Positions 51,740 to 60,704 of a stretch of DNA of 64,000 nucleotides are shown in pieces. The notes below the pieces were generated by a model. The model was not told where the DNA came from and did not search any database. It saw nothing but the letters and a program-made list of their open reading frames with translations. Each line of letters begins with the position of its first letter. Positions within the stretch are counted from its first letter, which is position 1. The stretch spans positions 5,766,001 through 5,830,000 of the forward strand of contig NZ_CP115300.1 in assembly GCF_027625935.1 (NCBI RefSeq), given 5' to 3'. This DNA comes from Streptomyces camelliae. GTDB lineage: Bacteria; Actinomycetota; Actinomycetes; Streptomycetales; Streptomycetaceae. Made by a program: the position numbers and the translations under genes.

Positions 51740-53325
51740 AGGACGTCCTCCTCGGTCACGGCGTCGGGCGCCTCCGGTGCGGACTCGCCCGGCGGGCCGC
51801 CGTGCGTCCACGGGGTCTGCTCGGGGTCGGGCAGCTTCGGGCCGCCGCGCTGTTCGTGCTCGAAGAGCGTGAAGCAGATCCGGTCGCCCTTCTCCGGCAC
51901 CGACCCGGGCTCCGGCTCCTTGCCGCGGCCCATCTTGTCCAGCACGCGCAGGACCAGGACGCCCTCGGCCTCCTGCCCGACGAACTCCGCCGACTGCGGC
52001 TTGCCGGCCAGCGAGCGGTACACCTTCACCCGCTCCGCCAGCTGCGGCAGATCGTCCGTGCGGACCGTCACCAGCGGGCGCGGGCTCGGCCGCTTGCCCT
52101 CGCTGTACGCCATGACGACGTCCAGCACCTCGCCCGCGAACGCCTCCCCGGCCAGCCGACGCCCCGCCATCACCAGCGGGTCGTCCAGCGCCTCCTGCGC
52201 CTCCAGCCGGGCCTGCTCGCGCTCGCGCGTGGCCAGCTTGTTCGCCGCCGTCACCGCGTCGTCCCGGCGCGGCTGCGGAGGCTCGCCGGCCAGCACCCGG
52301 TCCCGGTGAGCGGTGAACGACCAGCGGTCCCGGATCCAGCGCTCCTCGGCATGCGCGCCCTCCGGCAGCGCCCGCAGCAGGTCCAGGCCCCGCCACACCG
52401 CGTCCCAGGTGGGCCGGGTACGGCTCTCCACCAGGTCGCGGATCTCCCGCTCGGCCGCGGTGAGCGCGGCCAGCCGGTCGTCGGCGGCCACGGGGTCCTC
52501 GGCGGCGGCGAGGGCGGCACGCGCGCGGTCGTAGCGCTCGATCGCCGGGGCCAGCAGCCCGTTGTCGAACGCCGGGTCGGTGGCGGGGCCGGCCGGCGGG
52601 CACAGCAACTGGCCGTCGGCGTCCCGCGCCAGCTCCGCCACGCGCGCGGCCTCGGCGCCGGTCATCCCTTGGGGAGGGTCGATCCAGGCGAGCAGCGCGC
52701 CCAGGTGCTGGTCCTCCAGGCTGGACTGGCCGGTCGCCCAGTGCCGGGACAGCACGTCGGTGAGGGCCAGCAGGAGCGAGGAGCCGGGCACCCGGGCCCG
52801 CTCGCCGTAGTGGGTCAGCCAGCGGCCCAGCAACGGGATGTGCGGCGGCGCCGGATGCGGCGCCTGAGGGTCCTGCTCGGCCGTACGGCGAAACCGCATC
52901 GAGCGGCCCAGCAGCCGTACGAAGTCCAGGCCCGTGCGGCTCGGCACGATCAGCTGGGGCGCGTCCGCGCACAGCTCCACCTCGACCTTGACCCGCTTGC
53001 CGGTCTCCGGGTCGGTCTCGGTGCGCTCGGCCGCCTCCACCGCCTGCGCGTGCGCGTCGATGTACGGCAGGATCACCTCGGCCAGGTCGGCGAGGAAGCC
53101 GAACCGCAGTTCGCGGTCGCGGGGCTGCGGTACGACCAGCAGGCGCGGCTCGTCCCGGTCGGTGCCGACCAGCGCGCCGAGCGGGGCGCCGGTCTCGCCG
53201 GCCGTGGTGAGCGGCACGAACACCAGCGGGCGCTCGGACAGATGACGGTGCCGGACGGTCGCGAGGGGCTGGGCCCGGCCGCTGTCGACGGCCTCCAGCC
53301 GGGCCAGGGTGGTGATCAGCGACAC
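51736..53325 (-). CDS. Unknown 529-residue protein of the nuclease-helicase operon
   Basis: I do not recognise a family. The protein has a beta-rich N-terminus (RPLVFVPLTTAGETGAPLGALVGTDRDEPRLLVVPQPRDRELRFGFLADLAEVILPYIDA), a central helical part with many Ala/Arg/Glu residues (AVTAANKLATREREQARLEAQEALDDP, possibly a coiled coil near 370-400), a VLVLRVLDKMGRGKEPEPG segment and an acidic tail. No signal or membrane helix is present. It overlaps the nuclease by 10 bases and the helicase by 4, so it is an obligate operon partner. It may link the nuclease and helicase. Confidence 0.75.
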   Translation of the reverse strand: MSLITTLARLEAVDSGRAQPLATVRHRHLSERPLVFVPLTTAGETGAPLGALVGTDRDEPRLLVVPQPRDRELRFGFLADLAEVILPYIDAHAQAVEAAERTETDPETGKRVKVEVELCADAPQLIVPSRTGLDFVRLLGRSMRFRRTAEQDPQAPHPAPPHIPLLGRWLTHYGERARVPGSSLLLALTDVLSRHWATGQSSLEDQHLGALLAWIDPPQGMTGAEAARVAELARDADGQLLCPPAGPATDPAFDNGLLAPAIERYDRARAALAAAEDPVAADDRLAALTAAEREIRDLVESRTRPTWDAVWRGLDLLRALPEGAHAEERWIRDRWSFTAHRDRVLAGEPPQPRRDDAVTAANKLATREREQARLEAQEALDDPLVMAGRRLAGEAFAGEVLDVVMAYSEGKRPSPRPLVTVRTDDLPQLAERVKVYRSLAGKPQSAEFVGQEAEGVLVLRVLDKMGRGKEPEPGSVPEKGDRICFTLFEHEQRGGPKLPDPEQTPWTHGGPPGESAPEAPDAVTEEDVL

Positions 53326-54590
53326 GCGGCCACCTCCGCCCCCGCCCGTGCCTTCGCGCTCTCCAGCGCCTCGGCGCGCAGGGCCGCCGCCCGGCGCAGG
53401 GCCGCCACCGCCGGGTCGTCCGGGTCGCCGCTGAAGCCCCGGGCCGCCGCGAGGACCTCCTCGACCGTGGCCAGACCGCCCAGTTCGGCGCGCAGCGGCC
53501 GGCCGAGGCGGGTGACGGCGCCCGCCTCACGCGCGAGTTCCCGGCAGTGGAAGGCCAGTTCGCACGCCGACAGACACTCCGGCGCGTACGTCGCCGGCAC
53601 CGCCGCCACCGCCGCCGTCAGCTCCTCGGCACTGCGGTCGGGCGCGAAGCACGTGCCCTCGGGCAGGGCCTCGGCGATCTCCTCGATCCGGGTGAGCCGG
53701 GCCAGCTGGCGGGCGGTGACCGCGCGCTGCTTGCGCACGTCCACGGCGGAGGCGGCGGCCAGGTTGGAGAAGTCCTTCGGGCACACCAGCAGCACCCGGT
53801 GCCGTACGACCGCAGCGCGGGTGCCGCCATGGGCGCTTTGCCTCCGGGGACCCCCGTCCCCCTCGGCACCGGCGTGCCCCTCCGGCTCCGCACCGATGCG
53901 CTCGGCCACCTCCTCCAGGGCCAGCACGTACACCGCCGCCTGGCGGGCCGCCGCGCCGACCTTCGCCGGGTCCGCCGCGCCGTCCAGCATCGGGAACGAC
54001 TTGATCTCCACCACCGACCAGCTGCCGTCGGGGTGCACCACGACCGCGTCCGGCTCCAGGAACGCGAGCGAACCCGCCACGTCCAGCGCCAGCATCGGAT
54101 GGTCGAGCAGCGTCCAGCCGCCCGCGCGCGTGGCCTCGCGCAATGCCAGCGCCGTACGGGCCGTACGCCCCTCGGGGCCGTGCGCGGTCAGGTCGGGTAC
54201 GGCGGCCGCCTCGGGCGGCTCGGCGCCCGGGTCGAGGCGGGCGTGCGCCAGGCGCAGCAGCTCCGCGCCGCCGTCCGCCTTCACCCGTGCCTCGAACGCG
54301 TTGCCCCGGGTCAGCGCGAACTGCGACTGCCCGAAACCGGACGGCGCGCCCAGCGCGCCCGCCAGCCGCACCTTGTCCACCCCGGCGCCGTCCAGGATCG
54401 CCCGCCGGCGGCACCCGGGGTTCGCGGCGAGCGCCGCGAGGGCGCGCGCGTCCAGGGCCTTGGCCGGTACGTCGGGACCGCGCAGCTCAGCGAGCCGGTG
54501 CCGCAGCGTCTTCGCCCTCGTCGCTGGGGGAGGCGTCCGCTGCGGACCCGGCGTCGGGCTGGGAGGCGCGCTGGCGTGGAATTCGCTCAC
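53316..54590 (-). CDS. Cas4/AddB-like Fe-S PD-(D/E)xK nuclease
   Basis: I place the start at GTG 54590; a TTG at 54620 would extend it and neither has a good site. In this 424-residue numbering, the nuclease motif is Asp181 in LEPDAVVVHPDG and Glu195-x-Lys197 in VVEIKSF, with Glu100 in RGNAFEARV. Cysteines at about 60, 339, 343 and 349 (PGC, then ECLSACELAFHC) match the split Fe-S pattern of Cas4/AddB/Dna2 nucleases. It would be a DNA exonuclease. It is first in the operon with the unknown protein and SF1 helicase. Its 5' end overlaps the PAP2 gene by about 104 bp. Confidence 0.75.
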   Translation of the reverse strand: MSEFHASAPPSPTPGPQRTPPPATRAKTLRHRLAELRGPDVPAKALDARALAALAANPGCRRRAILDGAGVDKVRLAGALGAPSGFGQSQFALTRGNAFEARVKADGGAELLRLAHARLDPGAEPPEAAAVPDLTAHGPEGRTARTALALREATRAGGWTLLDHPMLALDVAGSLAFLEPDAVVVHPDGSWSVVEIKSFPMLDGAADPAKVGAAARQAAVYVLALEEVAERIGAEPEGHAGAEGDGGPRRQSAHGGTRAAVVRHRVLLVCPKDFSNLAAASAVDVRKQRAVTARQLARLTRIEEIAEALPEGTCFAPDRSAEELTAAVAAVPATYAPECLSACELAFHCRELAREAGAVTRLGRPLRAELGGLATVEEVLAAARGFSGDPDDPAVAALRRAAALRAEALESAKARAGAEVAACR

Positions 54591-55431
54591 CCGCGGAAGT
54601 CTGGCATCCGCCACTGACAATCGGGGGAACCGTGGCGCCCGCGACGGCCGTGGAGCGCGGGAACAGGCGGGCCCGCAGCCGGTCCAGGCCCCGCATCACA
54701 CGCGGCGCCAGCAGGTGACCGACGCCCATCACGGCGACGCCCGCGACCGCGTCCAGCAGGTAGTGGTTGGCGGTTCCCATGACCACCAGCGCGGTGCCCA
54801 GCGGATAGGCGACCCCGAGGATCTTCGCGACGCGCGTGCCCCCGTGCCGCCACAGCATCACCCCGCACCACAGCGCCCAGCCGACGTGCAGGCTCGGCAT
54901 CGCCGCGTACTGGTTGGTCATCCCGCCCAGGCCGCGCGGCGCGCTGGCCTCGCCGCCCCACCAGCCGTAGGAGCTGTAGTACGCCATGGTGTCCACGAAG
55001 CCGTGCCCGGCGGACAGCAGCCGGGGCGGGCAGGTCGGCAGCAGCGTGAAGCCGATCAGGCCGATGAACGTGGACGTCATCAGCCAGGTGCGGGCCCGCC
55101 GGTAGTGCTCGGCGCGGGCCCGGAACAGCCAGATCAGGATGGCGGGCGTGATCAGGTAGTGCAGCGAGGCGTACCAGAAGTCCGCCGGCACACCGAGCCA
55201 GGCCTCGCGCGTGAACAGGCGGTTGAGCGGGTGCTCGGCGTTCAGGTGCAGCGCCTTCTCGATGCGCAGGATCGCCAGACCGTGGTCGACGGCTGAGGCG
55301 ACGTCACCGCGCGCGAGCAGGCGGCCGGCCGAGTAGCAGCCGTAGACCAGGAGGATCAGGGGCAGCTCGGTCCACCAGCGCAGCCGGGTACGCGGGACCG
55401 CCTCGGTGCCCGGTGTCTCGGTCTGCGGCAT
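54487..55431 (-). CDS. PAP2-family membrane phosphatase / inositolphosphotransferase-like
   Basis: ATG 55431 has GGGGAGG upstream. The 314-residue protein has six helices and the PAP2 motifs PSLHVGWAL and GTANHYLLDAVAGV (catalytic His pair). The order and the YGCYSAGRLLARGD start resemble Aur1/Ipt1-like phosphotransferases of actinobacteria. It acts on lipid phosphates at the outer membrane face. The C-terminal 35 residues are low-complexity and lie over the start of the nuclease gene, so the true end of the folded domain is near residue 265. Confidence 0.85.
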   Translation of the reverse strand: MPQTETPGTEAVPRTRLRWWTELPLILLVYGCYSAGRLLARGDVASAVDHGLAILRIEKALHLNAEHPLNRLFTREAWLGVPADFWYASLHYLITPAILIWLFRARAEHYRRARTWLMTSTFIGLIGFTLLPTCPPRLLSAGHGFVDTMAYYSSYGWWGGEASAPRGLGGMTNQYAAMPSLHVGWALWCGVMLWRHGGTRVAKILGVAYPLGTALVVMGTANHYLLDAVAGVAVMGVGHLLAPRVMRGLDRLRARLFPRSTAVAGATVPPIVSGGCQTSAGERIPRQRASQPDAGSAADASPSDEGEDAAAPAR

Positions 55432-55680
55432 CCGATCGCCCTCCCCCTTGTCGTACTGTGCGGTGCGGTACGCCCCGACGGGCGACCGTGCCACTTTACG
55501 GTGTCCGTACATCGCCCACGCGGGCGCTCCCTCGTCGCTTGAGGGCGACCCGAGCGTTCGCCCAGGCACGCGCCCGCGCGGGCGCTCAGCCCTCGAAGAC
55601 GCCGAGATCGCCCACCGGGTTGCCCGGGTACGCGGTGAGCGATGATGGAGGGGTCCCCTTCGCATCCGGAAAGGTCTCCC

Positions 55681-56277
55681 ATGGCACCGCGCATCCTGCT
55701 GGCCCGGCACGGACAGACCGAATGGTCACTGTCCGGCAAGCACACCGGCCGGACGGACATACCGCTGCTGGAGGAGGGCCGGCGCGGGGCCAAGCTGCTT
55801 GGCGAGCGCCTGCACCGGGCCCCGCTGGACGGCCTGCCGGACGTGGAGATACGCACCAGCCCGCTGGTACGCGCGCGTGAGACGTGCGAACTGGCCGGCT
55901 TCGGCGACCGTGCCACCACCTGGGACACGCTCATGGAGTGGGACTACGGCGCCTACGAGGGCCTCACCCCGGCCGAGATCCACGCCCGGCGGCCGGGCTG
56001 GCTGATCTGGCGCGACGGGGTGCCCGAGGGCGAGACCATCGCTGAGGTCACCGCGCGCGCGGACGAGGTGGTCTCCTGGGCGCGCTCGGCCGACCGGGAC
56101 GTCCTGATCTTCGCCCACGGCCACATCCTGCGCTCCATCGGCGCCCGCTGGCTGGGCCTGCCGCTGGACTTCGCGGCCCGGATCCGCCTGAACCCGACCT
56201 CGCTGTCCGTGCTGGGCTGGGCCTACGGGGAACCGGCGATCGAGAGCTGGAACGACTTGGGTCACCTGGTCGCCTAG
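55681..56277 (+). CDS. Histidine phosphatase family protein
   Basis: The 198-residue enzyme begins [29 protein letters not shown] with the phosphohistidine RHG motif, then [14 protein letters not shown], the catalytic Glu in [12 protein letters not shown] and the second His in FAHGHILRS. It is a small broad-specificity phosphatase of the phosphoglycerate-mutase superfamily. It is divergent from the PAP2 gene and convergent with the TPR regulator. Confidence 0.9.
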   Translation: MAPRILLARHGQTEWSLSGKHTGRTDIPLLEEGRRGAKLLGERLHRAPLDGLPDVEIRTSPLVRARETCELAGFGDRATTWDTLMEWDYGAYEGLTPAEIHARRPGWLIWRDGVPEGETIAEVTARADEVVSWARSADRDVLIFAHGHILRSIGARWLGLPLDFAARIRLNPTSLSVLGWAYGEPAIESWNDLGHLVA

Positions 56278-56302
56278 CCGCGGCGCGACTGCCGAGGGGC
56301 CG

Positions 56303-57805
56303 TCAGACCCGGCCCGTTCTCGGCACGGAAGCATGCCGGTCCAGAAACTCGGAAACCCCGGACGCCCGCCGGTGCGGCAGCAGAACACGCGCCGTACCGG
56401 CCAACATGCCCTGGATGCGCGAGGACTGGACCTGGTCCAGCAAGGTGAGTACGCGCAACCCCGCCTGCGCCGCCTCGTCGGGACGGCCTTCGCGCGCGAG
56501 GTCGTCGGCCAACTCGGCCGCATAGAGCGCGATGTTGCGCGTGAAGTGAGGATCCTGCAGCTCGGTCGCGCGATACGCGTGCCGTGACGCCCGCCGCCAG
56601 TCGCCCAGCGTGGACCAGCACTGCGCCTCCAGCCCCTCCAGCTCGGCCTCGCCGTAGAAGCTCATCCACTCGGGGTCGGCGTCCGAGTGGCCGCGTGCGA
56701 AGAAGGCCTGGGCCCGGGCGAGGGCCTGCTCGCAGCCGGTGCGGTCGGCGAGCCCCGCCCAGCCGCCCGCCTCGCGCAGCGCGAGCAGCGACATCAGGCG
56801 TGCGGAACCCAGGGGCGCGGCCGCGCGCTGGGCGGCCTGCGCGGCGCGGACCGCCTCCCGGGGCCGGCCGGCGTCCCGCGCCAGGAACGCGGTGTTGCAG
56901 AAGGCGTGCGCCTCCAGGCCCGGATCCCCGGTCATCCGGGCCGTTGCCAGCGCCTCCGCGTAGTGCGAGCGGGCATCGTCGAAGCGGCCGGAGTCATGGG
57001 CCAGCCAGCCCACGGAGATGGCGAGTTCACCGGCGCCGGAGTGCAAACGGTCCGCGGTGGTCTGCCGGGTCGCGCCGGCGTCCAGGAGCGCGTAGGCCGC
57101 GCGCAGCGGAGCCGCCGCGCGCCGGTAGAGCCCGTCCGCGCCGTGCCGGTCGTCGAGCAGCCGGATGCGGCGGACGGCCTCCTCCAGGGCGCTCGCCTCG
57201 GCCGTGCCGGGCCGCCCGGGCCGCCCGACCGCGGCCGCGGCGTCCATGGTGGGCCCCAGCGGGGCCAGCGTGACGGCGGCCACCGTGGCGCCTCCGCCGG
57301 TCATGAATGCGCGACGCAGCACGTCGCTCTCCTCGTGGTTCAGGTGGTGGTTCTCGTACGGCTCGTGCGGGTCATACGGCTCGTGCGGGACGTACAGGTG
57401 GTGCTGGTCGTGCGGGTGGTGCGGGTCGTACGCGTGGTCCGTGTCGTCCCGCGGGTCATACGGATCGCACGCCCCCCGTGACTCACCGGACGGGTCCGCG
57501 GCCGGGCGTGCCGCCCGGCCGCGGACGGACGAGCGGGGCGCGAAGCCGAGGTCGGTGAGCGTGCGGCCGGGGAACATGTGCAGGAACACCCGCTCGTACG
57601 CGTAGTTCGGGCAGCGGATCTCGCCCGCCTCGACCCTGCCGACGTAACGCGCGTCACAGCTCACCCGCTCACCGATCTCGCGCGCGGCGCGCCGTACGAG
57701 CGCCGCGAACTCGGCCGGTGAGCGCCTGCCGCGCAACTGCCGGAAGGCGAGGTTGGGCCGCAGTGGCCGGTCGGGCTGTGACGAGGTCACGGTTGACGAC
57801 GCCAT
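56303..57805 (-). CDS. HTH-TPR regulator (NsdA-like)
   Basis: ATG 57805 follows GAGAGGA. The 500-residue protein has an N-terminal HTH (LRPNLAFRQLRGRRSPAEFAALVRRAAREIGERVSCDARYVGRVEAGEIRCPNYAYERVFLHMFPGRTL) and about ten TPR-like helical pairs from residue 200 on. Between them is an Asp/His/Pro/Tyr-rich stretch (PYDPRDDTDHAYDPHHPHD type) and an RRAFMTGG segment. This matches the architecture of NsdA, a Streptomyces regulator of development and antibiotics, but it could be a paralogue. It is divergent from a small protein gene. Confidence 0.8.
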   Translation of the reverse strand: MASSTVTSSQPDRPLRPNLAFRQLRGRRSPAEFAALVRRAAREIGERVSCDARYVGRVEAGEIRCPNYAYERVFLHMFPGRTLTDLGFAPRSSVRGRAARPAADPSGESRGACDPYDPRDDTDHAYDPHHPHDQHHLYVPHEPYDPHEPYENHHLNHEESDVLRRAFMTGGGATVAAVTLAPLGPTMDAAAAVGRPGRPGTAEASALEEAVRRIRLLDDRHGADGLYRRAAAPLRAAYALLDAGATRQTTADRLHSGAGELAISVGWLAHDSGRFDDARSHYAEALATARMTGDPGLEAHAFCNTAFLARDAGRPREAVRAAQAAQRAAAPLGSARLMSLLALREAGGWAGLADRTGCEQALARAQAFFARGHSDADPEWMSFYGEAELEGLEAQCWSTLGDWRRASRHAYRATELQDPHFTRNIALYAAELADDLAREGRPDEAAQAGLRVLTLLDQVQSSRIQGMLAGTARVLLPHRRASGVSEFLDRHASVPRTGRV

Positions 57806-58014
57806 GGCCGGGTCCTCTCGTGCGAACCGTCGAACCGGGCATGAACGTACCTGCTGTGACGGACCCGCCACGCGGTGTTTGGCTACAAACCGGATATCTC
57901 ATCCACGATCTGCCATGAAGTGCCATCCTTTGCGGCGCACTTGTGCCGTAGCCGTTGACGCGCTCGCGCGTTGGAGAGGTTGGACCGCAACAGTGCTGTG
58001 TGGTGGAGGCCGGG

Positions 58015-58428
58015 ATGGAGACCAGCCAGAGCAACGAACGCTGTACGTCGCCGTCGTCGGACGCGGGGGGCGGCGCGGACGCGGCGGCGTGCGACCTCGT
58101 GACGGTGCCCGCCCGGCAGGGACTGGAGGCGGTCGACATCCTGCGGCGCGGCTCCGGCGACACGATGGGACCCGTGCTGCACGACGACGGCTGCGGCACC
58201 CTCGGCTTCCTGGTCCCGGCCGGCACCGCGGCCTGCTGGGACGTCCCGGGCAGCACCTGCACGGAGACCGACGGGCGCGGCATGCGACTGACCCCCGAGC
58301 CGCCGGTGGAGGGCTCGGACTGGCTGCTGCCCCCCGGCGAGGCCGACCTCGCCACCGACCCCGTGGTGCTGCGCAGGGCGCTCGGCGAGGCGGCCCGGCT
58401 GATCGAGGCGGCCGACAGCCGCCGGTGA
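58015..58428 (+). CDS. Small protein of unknown function beside the TPR regulator
   Basis: ATG 58015 follows GGAGG. The 137-residue protein has a Ser/Cys-rich start, then DLVTVPARQGLEAVDILRRGSGDTMGPVLHDDGCGTLGFLVPAGTAACWDVPGSTC, with five Cys, and a helical end. In Streptomyces, divergent HTH regulator/small-protein pairs are common and often work together; the first third of the sequence here shows a fit to such partners. No activity can be assigned. The 209-bp gap holds a perfect 14-bp palindrome at 57958-57971. Confidence 0.7.
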   Translation: METSQSNERCTSPSSDAGGGADAAACDLVTVPARQGLEAVDILRRGSGDTMGPVLHDDGCGTLGFLVPAGTAACWDVPGSTCTETDGRGMRLTPEPPVEGSDWLLPPGEADLATDPVVLRRALGEAARLIEAADSRR

Positions 58429-58462
58429 GGCACCCGGCCCCGGCACCTGCGAAAATGGGCCG

Positions 58463-59359
58463 ATGGGCAGGTCGAGGAGTACGCGGAGCACGAAGGACAC
58501 CGGGCGCACCCGGCGCGGACCGGCCGCCGTGGAACCCGTCGTGGAGGCCGTCGACGGCGGTCTCGCCCAGCTCGTCCCCGATCCCGACCGCAGCCGGGCC
58601 TGGACCCTGCTGATCGACGGCGCCCCGCAGTCGCACGTCGACCTGGACGACCCGGCGTATCTCTCCTTCGAGTACCAGCGCCGCCTCGGCCATGTCATCG
58701 ACCTCGTCGCCCCGCCCGGCAAGCCCGTGCACGCCGTGCACCTCGGCGGCGGCGCGCTCACCCTCGCCCGGTACGTCGCCGCCACCCGGCCCCGCTCCAC
58801 CCAGCAGGTCGTCGAGCGGGACGCGAGCCTGGTCCAACTGGTGCGCCGGGAGCTGCCGTTGGATCCGAACGCCCGGATCAGGGTGCGGTCGGTGGACGCG
58901 CGCGCGGGGCTCGGCAAAGTCCCCGACGGCTGGGCGGACCTGATCATCGCCGACGTCTTCAGCGGCGCCCGCACCCCGGCCCACCTCACGTCCACCGAGT
59001 TCCTGGACGAGGTCCGCCGCGCGCTGCAGCCCTCCGGGGTCTACGCCGCGAACCTCGCCGACGGCCCGCCGCTCGCGCATCTGCGCGGCCAGATCGCCAC
59101 CGCCGCCGCCCGGTTCGCGGAGCTCGCGCTGATCGCCGACGCGGCCGTGCTGCGCGGCAAGCGCTTCGGCAACGCGATCCTCGTGGCCTCGGACGCCCCG
59201 CTCCCGCTCGCCGAACTCACCCGCCGCGCCGCCTCCGACCCCCACCCGGCCCGCCTCGAACACGGCAAGCCGCTCCTGGACTTCACCGGCGGGGCCGTAC
59301 CCGTGACGGACGCGGCGGCCGTGGCGTCGCCGGCGCCGCCGCCGTCGGTGTTCCGGTAG
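58463..59359 (+). CDS. Spermidine-synthase-like methyltransferase-fold protein
   Basis: The 298-residue protein has a DDPAYLSFEYQRRLGHVIDL segment and a Rossmann-like fold with AVHLGGGALTLARYVAATRP, VERDASLVQLVRRELPL and DLIIADVFSGARTPAHLTSTEFLDEVRRAL. This is the spermidine-synthase-like family widespread in actinobacteria. The usual aminopropyl-transfer Asp residues are only partly matched, so polyamine synthesis is not proved. It stands alone. Confidence 0.85.
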   Translation: MGRSRSTRSTKDTGRTRRGPAAVEPVVEAVDGGLAQLVPDPDRSRAWTLLIDGAPQSHVDLDDPAYLSFEYQRRLGHVIDLVAPPGKPVHAVHLGGGALTLARYVAATRPRSTQQVVERDASLVQLVRRELPLDPNARIRVRSVDARAGLGKVPDGWADLIIADVFSGARTPAHLTSTEFLDEVRRALQPSGVYAANLADGPPLAHLRGQIATAAARFAELALIADAAVLRGKRFGNAILVASDAPLPLAELTRRAASDPHPARLEHGKPLLDFTGGAVPVTDAAAVASPAPPPSVFR

Positions 59360-59368
59360 GCCGGTCCC

Positions 59369-59884
59369 TCAGTAGTTACCGACCTCCACATGCGGCGGCC
59401 CGTCGTGCCAGGTGCAGAACACCGACACCCGGTCCGTGCCCCGGCTGAACTCCACCCGGATCCAGGTGTCCGTCTTCCACACCTGCATGGACCAGCCGGC
59501 CCCCGGTGTCGCCGAGACGAACGTGGCGCCGGCCGCGCCCAGGTCGAACACCGCCCGGCCGCCGTCGGTGTCGTACGCCTTGACCTGGCCGGAGGCGGCG
59601 GAGGAGGCCGTGGCGGACGGGCTCGGGGTGCGGGCCGGGGTGTGCGACGGCGTGGGGGCCGGGCGCGGTGAGCGCGGGCGCGAGGGGGTGGGGGAGGCGG
59701 ACGAAGGCGGTGGGGGCGCGGGCGTCGACGCCTGGTCCTTCGCGTCGGCCGCCGTGACGGGCAGGGCGCGCGGCGGGTCGTACGCCGTCCCGGCCATGAC
59801 CGTGTGCACACCCCACCACGACAGGGTGACCGCCGCTCCCGTCGCGAGCAGCCACGCCATCACCGGTACGAGTCCTCTGCGCAT
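59369..59884 (-). CDS. Exported protein with Pro/Ser/Thr stalk
   Basis: ATG 59884 starts a 171-residue protein with a membrane helix (LVPVMAWLLATGAAVTLSWWGVHTVMAG), a disordered Pro/Ser/Thr/Ala segment (about 45-95) and a C-terminal domain of about 70 residues (AVFDLGAAGATFVSATPGAGWSMQVWKTDTWIRVEFSRGTDRVSVFCTWHDGPPHVEV) rich in beta-strands. It is conserved only in Streptomyces as far as I recall. It is convergent with the spermidine-synthase-like gene and divergent from the two-component system. Confidence 0.75.
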   Translation of the reverse strand: MRRGLVPVMAWLLATGAAVTLSWWGVHTVMAGTAYDPPRALPVTAADAKDQASTPAPPPPSSASPTPSRPRSPRPAPTPSHTPARTPSPSATASSAASGQVKAYDTDGGRAVFDLGAAGATFVSATPGAGWSMQVWKTDTWIRVEFSRGTDRVSVFCTWHDGPPHVEVGNY

Positions 59885-59984
59885 CGCGGGCCATACTGCC
59901 TCACCACCCACACGGGTTGTCCACAAGCCCCGAGTTGTCCACAGGCCCGAACGGGGTCCGCCGGCATGGCGTACGGTGCGGCGC

Positions 59985-60704
59985 ATGGCAAGTGTGCTCG
60001 TGGTCGAGGACGACCAGTTCGTACGCTCGGCGCTCATCCGGCATCTGACCGACGCCGCACACACCGTGCGCAGTGTCGGTACGGCGCTGGAGGCGCTGCG
60101 CGAGGTCGCCCATCTCCGCTTCGACGTGGTCGTCCTGGACCTCGGACTGCCGGACCTGGACGGCTCCGAGGCCCTGAAGATGCTGCGCGGCATCACCGAC
60201 GTGCCGGTCATCATCGCCACCGCCCGGGACGACGAGACGGAGATCGTCCGGCTGCTGAACGCGGGGGCGGACGACTATCTGACCAAGCCGTTCTCGGTCG
60301 AGCACCTGTCCGCCCGGATCGCCGCCGTGCTGCGCCGCGCCCGGTCCGCCGGTGCCGAGCCCCCGGCCTCCCCGGTGCTCCGGGTCGGCGGCCTGAGCGT
60401 CGATCCGCTGCGCCGCCAGGCCGAGCTGGACGGGGTCCGCCTCGACCTCACCCGCCGGGAGTTCGACCTGCTCGCCTTCCTGGCCGGCCGGCCCGGGGTC
60501 GTCGTCCCGCGCAAGGAACTCCTCGCCGAGGTCTGGCAGCAGTCCTACGGCGACGACCAGACCATCGATGTGCATCTGTCCTGGTTGCGCCGCAAATTGG
60601 GGGAGACGGCCGCTCAGCCGCGTTATCTGCACACCCTCCGGGGTGTCGGCGTGAAGCTCGAACCCCCGGCGGCTCCTCCTGCGGACGGGGTGCCGGTGCG
60701 ATGA
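59985..60704 (+). CDS. OmpR/PhoB-type response regulator
   Basis: The 239-residue regulator has a receiver domain (VLVVEDDQFVRSAL with the acidic pair, phosphoacceptor Asp in VVVLDLGLPDLDG, Lys in YLTKPFSVEHL) and a winged helix (LTRREFDLLAFLAGRPGVVVPRKELLAEVWQQSYGDDQTIDVHLSWLRRKLG). It pairs with the sensor kinase that overlaps its stop (ATGA). The target is unknown, but the chitinase just downstream is a candidate. Confidence 0.92.
   Translation: MASVLVVEDDQFVRSALIRHLTDAAHTVRSVGTALEALREVAHLRFDVVVLDLGLPDLDGSEALKMLRGITDVPVIIATARDDETEIVRLLNAGADDYLTKPFSVEHLSARIAAVLRRARSAGAEPPASPVLRVGGLSVDPLRRQAELDGVRLDLTRREFDLLAFLAGRPGVVVPRKELLAEVWQQSYGDDQTIDVHLSWLRRKLGETAAQPRYLHTLRGVGVKLEPPAAPPADGVPVR

Noticed and set aside
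53316..54590. The Cas4-like gene as a sign of a CRISPR-Cas locus.
   Set aside because: No Cas1, Cas2 or effector genes and no array are nearby; its partners are an unknown protein and an SF1 helicase.
57340..57460. Repeated CTCGTGCGGGTCATACGG-type units suggesting a regulatory array.
   Set aside because: They lie inside the TPR regulator gene and encode its Asp/His/Pro/Tyr-rich linker.
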